Notes under the pieces: generated by a model
The model's input: the letters and a program-made list of their open reading frames with translations, nothing else
The model's database searches: none
Told to the model about the DNA's origin: nothing
In this document: piece after piece, positions 56,325 to 64,000 of the stretch
Layout of the letters: every line of letters begins with the position of its first letter
Numbering within the stretch: the first letter of the stretch is position 1
Made by a program: the position numbers and the translations under genes
From: Tubulanus polymorphus
Lineage: Eukaryota > Nemertea > Palaeonemertea > Tubulaniformes > Tubulanidae
DNA: 64,000 nucleotides
Direction: 5' to 3'
Assembly: GCF_964204645.1 (NCBI RefSeq)
Contig: NC_134034.1
Location: 3,008,072 to 3,072,071, forward strand

Positions 56325-57343
56325 TTAAACATTATGTTTTACATATATTTATGTATAAGATGGAAAATATCCGGATTAAGTGGATTTTATTGTAGTAACA
56401 GGCGCCGATCTGTACGAGGGTTAGCGAAGGGGGGTATGCCAGGGTTGCGGATTTGACAGGAACTTCGGAGGTCATAGGCTCCACTCTAGTTTCTCTGATC
56501 AAAAACGAAATCTTTTCCAATTAATGAATTTTGAACCGGAACAAAAGATTGCTACAGGATTTTTGTTTGGAGATTCTGATACCGCAAAATCGCTTTAACG
56601 GGCTTCTAGAGAATTTCACAATATTTCCGAGAGACCCGTGGCCGCTATACCCCCGCTGATAAATCCTAATTCGGCGCCTTGGGTTTTTTCCCGGCTGCTT
56701 TATTTTTTGCCCGTAGCTGCTGTTGCTTCGATCAACAACTGATTGACATTATTGAATTGTGTGCGGTGACAATTTTCCGCCGTTAAATATTTTGCGATGA
56801 TTCTTGAAAAACAATCAAAAATTGGCTTAATTAATCTAACTCAGATCGGCTTAATTCGAATTGGTGTTCATATGAATATTATTCGCACAATTATCTCCCC
56901 ACCCCCTAAGAATGTGATTTCCAGTACGTCTCGTAATTGTCTCATTTATTCTCAATCCGTCCAGTTTTTGAGAACGAACTTGTCGACCCGAATTATTGGG
57001 TTTTAGTAAATGAAAATGAACTGAATTTTGTCTCCTGATTCAAAGTGATTGAAAACGGACTAACTTATTAAAAATGACTTATCTTGACTGTAGACTTAAA
57101 GAAATTGAAAATTGACTAATTTTGACTGTTAAGTCAAAGTAATTGGTTACAATCTTGAATGCTGATCCAGAATATCTTGCTAGTTTTCTTTTGCGAGTGA
57201 AATAAGATAGAAGTCCGATCGTTGCACCTACTTTGCAAAAAGCAAAAAAATTCCCCGTTTCTAAAACGGTCCATTTCCAGGCCTATGCGCGGGGAGCGAT
57301 TAGACTTCTATCTCAAAAATCTATTGTTTTCAGGATACAAAAC

Positions 57344-57345
<2 letters not shown>
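56325..57345. other. Intergenic, no gene recognised
   Basis: AT-rich sequence with short unsupported frames. Confidence 0.5.

Positions 57346-57432
<87 letters not shown>
57346..57432. repeat. (AT)n microsatellite
   Basis: About 87 bp of TA repeats. Frames reading YIYIYI across it are artefacts. Confidence 0.95.
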
Positions 57433-57436
<4 letters not shown>

Positions 57437-57691
57437 CACTGTTTGTTGTAAATTATTTCTATACGATATACGTAGAAATTGTTCACTCTAAATAGTTTTT
57501 AACGCGAACTGCCTGTGCAATATCTAGTCCTTGGGAGGAACAAAAAGAAAACTGTGATGTTTTTTCTTTTTTTTAAATCAAATTTATTCATACAATGATT
57601 TACAAAATAATTTCTCCGTATTTATATACAGTACGCATAGTTTATTGTCTGTTATAGCATGTGATTTTAAACTGGGAGATCATCTCGTATA

Positions 57692-57805
57692 TCTGCATGT
57701 ATATGCATATGCATATGCATCCCATATGCGTATGTATATGCATCCCATATGCATATGCATATGCATTCCATGCGTATGCATATGTATACATATATGTATA
57801 ACATC
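57692..57805. repeat. TATGCATATGCAT-type short repeats
   Basis: Overlapping palindromic ATATGCATATGCATCCC units lie in an otherwise featureless AT-rich interval. Confidence 0.75.
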
Positions 57806-58159
57806 TGTATAAATGTGTCTTAAAAAGTGAAGTTTATCGAAAAAAAGTGATTAGGAAACTGCTGATGAGTTTTGAAGAATATTTCTTAACGATGAAAATT
57901 CCCCTCTGCCTTAGAGTCTTGAGTGTGTGACATATACTCACAGAATCTGATAGCCCGTGAAATGCTGAGAACCCGCGTGGTAGTTACATCAACATTCCCT
58001 CCAACTTATATTCAGGGCATAACATGTGATTTTTTGATTTTTTAAGCCTGAGTTGTACACGGATATTTATATTTTTCACTCTTACAAGTTGAATGTTATT
58101 CACTAAAAATGTGATCTGATATTGAGTTCTATGTATTGATAGATGTTTGATGTTTCTCA

Positions 58160-58323
58160 CTGGGGCGGATCTATGATTTCTCCAAAGGGCGGCGCTGCGC
58201 GAGTACCCAAAGTGCGAATCCTGTGGGGGGGGGGGGGTTCTGGCAAACAATTGGGGCCAGAAAAAAAGGCAATCGGAAAACTTCAAGGGCGCACGCGCTC
58301 CGCACCCCTCTGGATCCGCCCTT
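58160..58323. mobile_element. GGGGCGGAT-ended MITE
   Basis: Left end TGGGGCGGATCTATGATTTC and right end CTGGATCCGCCCTTG are imperfect inverses of the kind seen in hAT-derived MITEs. A similar left end, CAGGGGCGGATTTAGAC, occurs at 8598 and 45451. Confidence 0.45.
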
Positions 58324-58691
58324 GTCTAATGAGCTATGATTTAGACAATCTTTTGTGAATCGCGCATTTTTTTTTTTAGTTTTGTGATGGCACTCACGGC
58401 CCCGTATAATATAGCGCTTACATAAGCTAGTGATAAACACACAAGGCGAATCTCGTAGGCGAATCGATGTCGTATAATTCGCCTTGGGTTGAAATCGGGA
58501 GTCCATAAGGCCGGTTGATAAAATATTAGTAGGCGAATTCGTTGTGCGAAGACTGATTTGCCGATGATGGAATTCGCCTAAGTCCGTCACGGGCTTTGCT
58601 ATGCTGCTTCTATGCCGCTGGCTTTCAACGTGTGTGATGTGTATTGCACGACCATTATTTGAGTGATTTAGAGGAATTTAAACACATAGTG

Positions 58692-58800
58692 TCCCGGTTT
58701 TATAGACTGGTATGACCTTTAACCCGCGGGCTAACTCAATTGAAAATGAATGGAGTTTACCCCCGGGTTAAAGGTAATACCAGTCTATAAAACCGTCCCG
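58692..58800. mobile_element. GGTTTTATAGACTGGTAT inverted-repeat MITE, copy 2
   Basis: Arms CGGTTTTATAGACTGGTATG and AATACCAGTCTATAAAACCG enclose CTTTAACCCGCGGG and CCCCCGGGTTAAAGG. Same family as 55011-55115. Confidence 0.75.
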
Positions 58801-58949
58801 GGCACTATATTCAAAAATGAACTATTTACAAATAACGATTATTTGCATTTTGATCTTATTTTCTGAAATAAAGTTTATGTAGTATATTAAGATGACTTGT
58901 CACAAATGTTTGTGTGCTGGTATTTGCCTTCATTGTGGTCGTGTGCGCA

Positions 58950-59750
58950 TGGAGCTGCGACAATCACTGAGATCCAAGTTCCCCGGGAACCCTCAATTCG
59001 GCCTGGTGAAGATCGAGATAGTTTAGCGTGCTCCTCACCGCGCGCAGAGCGACCATCACTGAGATCCACGTTCCCAGGGAACCCTCAATTCGGTCGGGTG
59101 AAGATCGTGATATAGTATAGAGCGCTCCTCACCGCGCATAGAGCGACCATCAATGAGATCCACGTTCCCAGGGAACCCTCAATTCGGTCGGATGAAGATC
59201 GTGATATAGTATAGAGCGCTCCTCACCGCGCATAGAGCGACCATCACTGAGATCCACGTTCCCAGGGAACCCTCAATTCGGTCGGATGAAGATCGTGATA
59301 TAGTATAGAGCGCTCCTCACCGCGCATGGAGCAACCATCGCTGAGATCCACGTTCCCAGGGAACCCTCAATTCGGTCGGGTGAAGATCGTGATATAGTAT
59401 AGAGCGCTCCTCACCGCGCATAGAGCGACCATCACTGAGATCCACGTTCCCAAGGAACCCTCAATTCGGTCGGATGAAGATCGTGATATAGTATAGAGCG
59501 CTCCTCACCGCGCATAGAGCGACCATCACTGAGATCCACGTTCCCAGGGAACCCTCAATTCGGTCGGATGAAGATCGTGATATTGTATAGAGCGCTCCTC
59601 ACCGCGCATAGAGCGACCATCACTGAGATCCACGTTCCCAGGGAACCCTCAATTCGGTCGGATGAAGATCGTGATATAGTATAGAGCGATCCTCTCCGCG
59701 CGCAGAGCGACCATCACTGAGATCTACATTCCCCGAGGGAACCCTCGAAA
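58950..59750. repeat. 94-bp satellite array, left of GPCR
   Basis: About eight head-to-tail units of 94 bp contain AGAGCGACCATCACTGAGAT, CCACGTTCCCAGGGAACCCT, CAATTCGGTCGG, AAGATCGTGATATAGTATAG and AGCGCTCCTCACCGCGCAT. The units are very similar, so the array is young. Outer units are more diverged. Confidence 0.92.
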
Positions 59751-60094
59751 CGCCAATTAAGAAACAGTCTACTGAATTTCTCAAACTCTTCTTAGTATTG
59801 TAATGAATTAAAAATATACATAAATGTATCTAAATCTTTCAACTTTGAAATACAATAAACTAATGATTCGCGTGAACGTACGTTATGAATTCAAGGAAGA
59901 CCATTGATTCCCTAAGAAACAACTATGATTTTCACGTAGCGTAAGTATATTGGTATATTGTAAAATTGAAGGTCATTTGAATTCGTGAACGAAATAAGAA
60001 TGCGTGCACGTTGGTAAAATCTATAATTATAGTTTTCTCGATATATTTACGATAATTAGCCGTAATTGAGAGAATAGTCTGATTGGTCGACGCA

Positions 60095-61081
60095 ATGGCT
60101 GCATCTTCAGTTCCCCAGAACCGCACGGCGAATCCGACGAATGTCTACACAGCGATCGTACTGGCTGCAACCACGATAAACGAGACCTATCTCTGGTTTT
60201 ACCTGGTATTCGCCGGTGTTTGTTTTATCATCGGATTCGTCGGCAATCTCTTGATCGTGGTAGTGATGCTGCAGCGTAAACTGTGGCGACGTTCGTACAG
60301 TCGCGTGTTCGTTCAACTAGCCGTCTGCGACACTCTCGTACTGATCACGTGTTCGATGAAATACATCAACGTCGTATCTTACACATTTCACGGGAAGATA
60401 GCCCTCAAACCGTCAACACGAATTCAATGTATATGTTTCGAGTATTTCATAACAATATGCGTATCGGCAAGTCCGTGGACGTTGGTCCTCGTAGCCGCCG
60501 AGCGAATGTGCGTGGTTTGTTTTCCGTTCAGAGGCCCTCGTTTCTGGAGCCCGAAAACCGCGTCTAGACTCTGTTTATTCGTAGCCTGCTCCATAGCGCT
60601 TATAAATAGCTATTTACTCGTAACTATCGATGTTAGCGATAGCGGCTGTAATTTCAAAGACCAGCAATTCACCAAGCCTTTGCTGACTTCTATTCTTACC
60701 TCAGTAGGCCCGTTTATTGCGTTAGCGATCACGTCCGTGATAACCTCTGTCGCTTTGTACCGAAAAAAGGGCGACTCGAAAACAACCCGCGCATCGAAAT
60801 ACTCGAATCAGGTAACCGTGTTGGTTCTGTTGTTGTGCGTCTTCTTCCTGGCCACAACTTTCCCCGCTACTTTGTTTGCCCCTTTTGTCTGGACGAATTC
60901 ACGATTGAAAAACATCTTCGCCGCCCTCATCGACATTCTGATGATAAACTATTCGTACAACCTCTGCGTGTATCTGCTGACGGGAAAAGAAATCAGAAAC
61001 GAATTGCGCAAGTTGATGCTGAAAGTCTTCGTGAACGGCCTCAATATGTTCCCGTGCCGTAACAGGGGCGGATCCATGTAG
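60095..61081 (+). CDS. Class A GPCR, intronless
   Basis: ATG at 60095 gives 328 residues in one exon; an upstream in-frame TTG at 60083 is not a likely start. The N-terminus has glycosylation sites NRT and NET. Helices are TM1 VCFIIGFVGNLLIVVVML (GN motif), TM2 VFVQLAVCDTLVLIT (LAxCD), TM3 ending AAERMCVVCFPFR (ER in place of DR), TM4 LFVACSIALINSYLLV, TM5 SILTSVGPFIALAITSVI, TM6 TVLVLLLCVFFLATTFPATL and TM7 IDILMINYSYNLCVYLLTG, where NYSYNLCVY replaces NPxxY. A cysteine in ICFEYF and one in SGCNF could form the TM3-ECL2 disulfide. It looks like an invertebrate peptide or orphan receptor. It sits between two arrays of the same 94-bp satellite. Confidence 0.85.
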   Translation: MAASSVPQNRTANPTNVYTAIVLAATTINETYLWFYLVFAGVCFIIGFVGNLLIVVVMLQRKLWRRSYSRVFVQLAVCDTLVLITCSMKYINVVSYTFHGKIALKPSTRIQCICFEYFITICVSASPWTLVLVAAERMCVVCFPFRGPRFWSPKTASRLCLFVACSIALINSYLLVTIDVSDSGCNFKDQQFTKPLLTSILTSVGPFIALAITSVITSVALYRKKGDSKTTRASKYSNQVTVLVLLLCVFFLATTFPATLFAPFVWTNSRLKNIFAALIDILMINYSYNLCVYLLTGKEIRNELRKLMLKVFVNGLNMFPCRNRGGSM

Positions 61082-62009
61082 ACTATTTTTGAAGATATTG
61101 CCTCACACAAAAGGGCACTCTGATTTCCAAAATGGCTACTAGGCCTATATACTCCCGCACTGATACGTACCGATCATCTTTGTTGACAAAGTTGAAAAGA
61201 CACTTAATACATTAGAAAGATTTGATGTTCTTTGACGAGTTTTCTCACGAGTTCGCTTGGATCCACCGCTGCGAAAAATTTCATCACTCGTCTATTCTGG
61301 CAACCGGCGGCAAGACGACCGTTTAGAAAAAAATCGATTACCATTCCAGAAGTTAAATACAGTTTAAACCGCGCCCTGACTTCTGTTTGATTTAGCTAAT
61401 TAACTAAGAAATCTTTCTCCGCTTAATTAGAATACGAACTTAGTTTCTTCGTTTCTAATTAATGTCCAATTAATCCATTCCAACTTTTAACCATGATACA
61501 TGCGGAGGAATCGATTTGAAATATGCTGACGACTTCGGAAAACATCTCGACTCGATTTCATTGCCCTTGAACTGTTAAACTTCTGATAAATGATGAATTC
61601 ATGATTATTTTCAAAACGGTATAGTTTGATCGGCCTGAGATTAATTCTGCACTTACTGCACTTGATGTCCGTCGTCACTGTTGCTGCAAAAGTTACGATA
61701 AAATTCACTGTGAAAATTATGATTTCAAGGGAGTGTCCGCGTGGGTTCGGACTTCCCACAAAATTTTGAGGTCCCCGAAATTTCCATCCTCAAATATTCC
61801 AGGCTGAAGATATTGTTTCGGCAATTAGCTATTTTACCAATTCGAAAAGATCTACTTAAACCCATCCTGTTTGTGCGAACAACGATATTGTGGCGAAGCA
61901 TAGAAAAAGGCCCTTAATTTCTTAAGTGGACACCTACCTTTCCTTTGAGCCAAGACCCGCCCCTGAGTGAGTTCCGGCAACCGAAAATACGTAAAAGCCA
62001 TCTCAATTC
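61082..62009. other. Intergenic, no gene recognised
   Basis: No supported gene between the GPCR and the second satellite array. A minus-strand frame at 61487-61759 has no family features. Confidence 0.5.
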
Positions 62010-62335
62010 GGGCGAAGATTGTGATAGTTGAGCGCTGAGATCTACGTTCTCTGGCGAAAACCCTCAATTCGGTCGGGTGAAGATCGTGATATAGTATAGA
62101 GCGCTCCTCACCGCACGCAGAGCGACCATCACTGAGATCCACGTTCCCAGGGAACCCTCAATTCGGTCGGATGAAGATCGTGATTGTGTAGAGCGCTCCT
62201 CACCGCGCATAGAGCGACCATCACTGAGATCCACGTTCCCAAGGAAACCTCAATTCGGTCGGATGAAGATCGTGATATAGTATAGAGCGCTCCTCACCGC
62301 ACGCAGAGCGACCATCACTGAGATCCACGTTCTGC
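62010..62335. repeat. 94-bp satellite array, right of GPCR
   Basis: About three to four units of the same satellite as 58950-59750, in the same orientation and somewhat more diverged at the edges. Confidence 0.85.
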
Positions 62336-62995
62336 ACGCCTGAAAATCCTCAAATCGATCCAGTGCAGAAGATCGTGATAGTCCGAATGCTGTCATCTCT
62401 CCTTCCTCATGCGCGGTGTTTGGTGTCTGTCTTTTAAATCCAAAAGATCTGTTACTCTTATATGAACATATGTATTCGAAAATTATCATTATATCATTAA
62501 CATGTCTATACCATTAAGGAGGTATTACTTCTCGTGCAGAAAATGTTAATGGTCTGGTAATATAAGATTCCATATTGAATAAACTTTTGACGAACTAGAA
62601 TTATAGAACGCGTTAATTTCAATATTGTGGGACATCTGCAAGTTCAATACCTGGAGTATAGGCCTACTAATGAAGTCTTAATTAGATTTTTACGGCTGAA
62701 ACGATTTCAATGTTCCCTCCAGGTTCCCTTCCATTTTAAAACTAAATCTACGAGTGAGCACAACTATATGTATGCCTTTTCACCTCGATGACCAACGACA
62801 GATTGAACCGATTTTTGAACGGAAATTTAACTCTGAAGACATTATGTGGGTAATTCATCCGGAGACATTTTTATTTCGATTTGATTAACTTCACAATAGA
62901 CATCATAGTCCTTGACTACAGAAATTGGATATTGAAATTCCATTTGGAATATGCAAAAACAAAATAAGTCAAGGCTTCGGGGTTTCGCAAAAGAA
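62336..62995. other. Intergenic, no gene recognised
   Basis: AT-rich sequence. It should contain the 3' UTR of the following minus-strand gene. Confidence 0.5.

Positions 62996-64000
<1,005 letters not shown>

Noticed and set aside
59046-59740. Regularly spaced 94-bp repeats resembling an array
   Set aside because: Units are contiguous without unique spacers, in an animal genome; a satellite, not a CRISPR.
60083-60094. Upstream start for the second GPCR
   Set aside because: The codon at 60083 is TTG; the first ATG is at 60095.

Overview
This window is animal genomic DNA. Its genes carry spliceosomal introns with GT..AG borders. It holds two tRNA genes of eukaryotic type, Toll-like and class A GPCR genes, a vertebrate-style bifunctional folate enzyme (FTCD), and many short inverted-repeat transposons and microsatellites. 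A marine invertebrate, perhaps a lophotrochozoan, fits the gene content, but the sequence alone does not fix the phylum. No bacterial operons, CRISPR arrays or viral genes were seen.

Layout. (1) Positions 1-20841 and 34249-48690 are copies of one locus. The unit holds a TIMP/netrin-like secreted inhibitor gene (copies A 1357-4146, B 16709-19508, C 38753-40939), a minus-strand gene for a small secreted protein with an acidic heptad tail (5338-6356 and 42027-42978, plus a stump at 20741-20841), minisatellites, a large fold-back with a hammerhead-like core, and the 5' end of FTCD. At about 11886 an FTCD intron-2 sequence is fused to the sequence upstream of the last exon of TIMP-like gene D. That is the head-to-tail junction expected from tandem duplication of roughly 34249-48690. 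The second repeat unit (from 15354) stops inside the heptad minisatellite at about 20841. (2) 20842-34248 occurs only once: a Toll-like receptor gene (21265-24257), a deleted TLR relative (25590-26105), tRNA-Asp, a minus-strand GPCR (28200-29243), tRNA-Phe, and the first three coding exons of TIMP-like gene D (31883-34914). (3) 47215-55949 is a complete 12-exon FTCD gene of 544 codons. (4) 56-64 kb holds repeats, a second intronless GPCR (60095-61081) flanked by the same 94-bp satellite on both sides, and the 3' end of an unidentified minus-strand gene running off the window.

Most striking observation: the four TIMP-like genes share exon phases (1, 0, 1) but have lost complementary disulfides. 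A, B and C lack the Cys1 and Cys70 equivalents, which pair in TIMPs, and keep Cys3/Cys99 and Cys13/Cys124. D keeps Cys1/Cys70 and Cys3/Cys99 but lacks Cys13 and Cys124. Cys1 is the zinc-chelating residue of classical TIMPs, so only D keeps the metalloprotease-inhibitor N-terminus. The A/B/C group looks like a locally amplified, diverged netrin-fold family.

The duplicated units differ by clean transposon presence/absence sites (765-bp element at 3038 and 18400, empty site at 40592; 327-bp element at 13548, empty site at 35912). These give an internal record of the duplication order and argue against a simple copy-paste assembly error, although allelic mis-assembly is not excluded.
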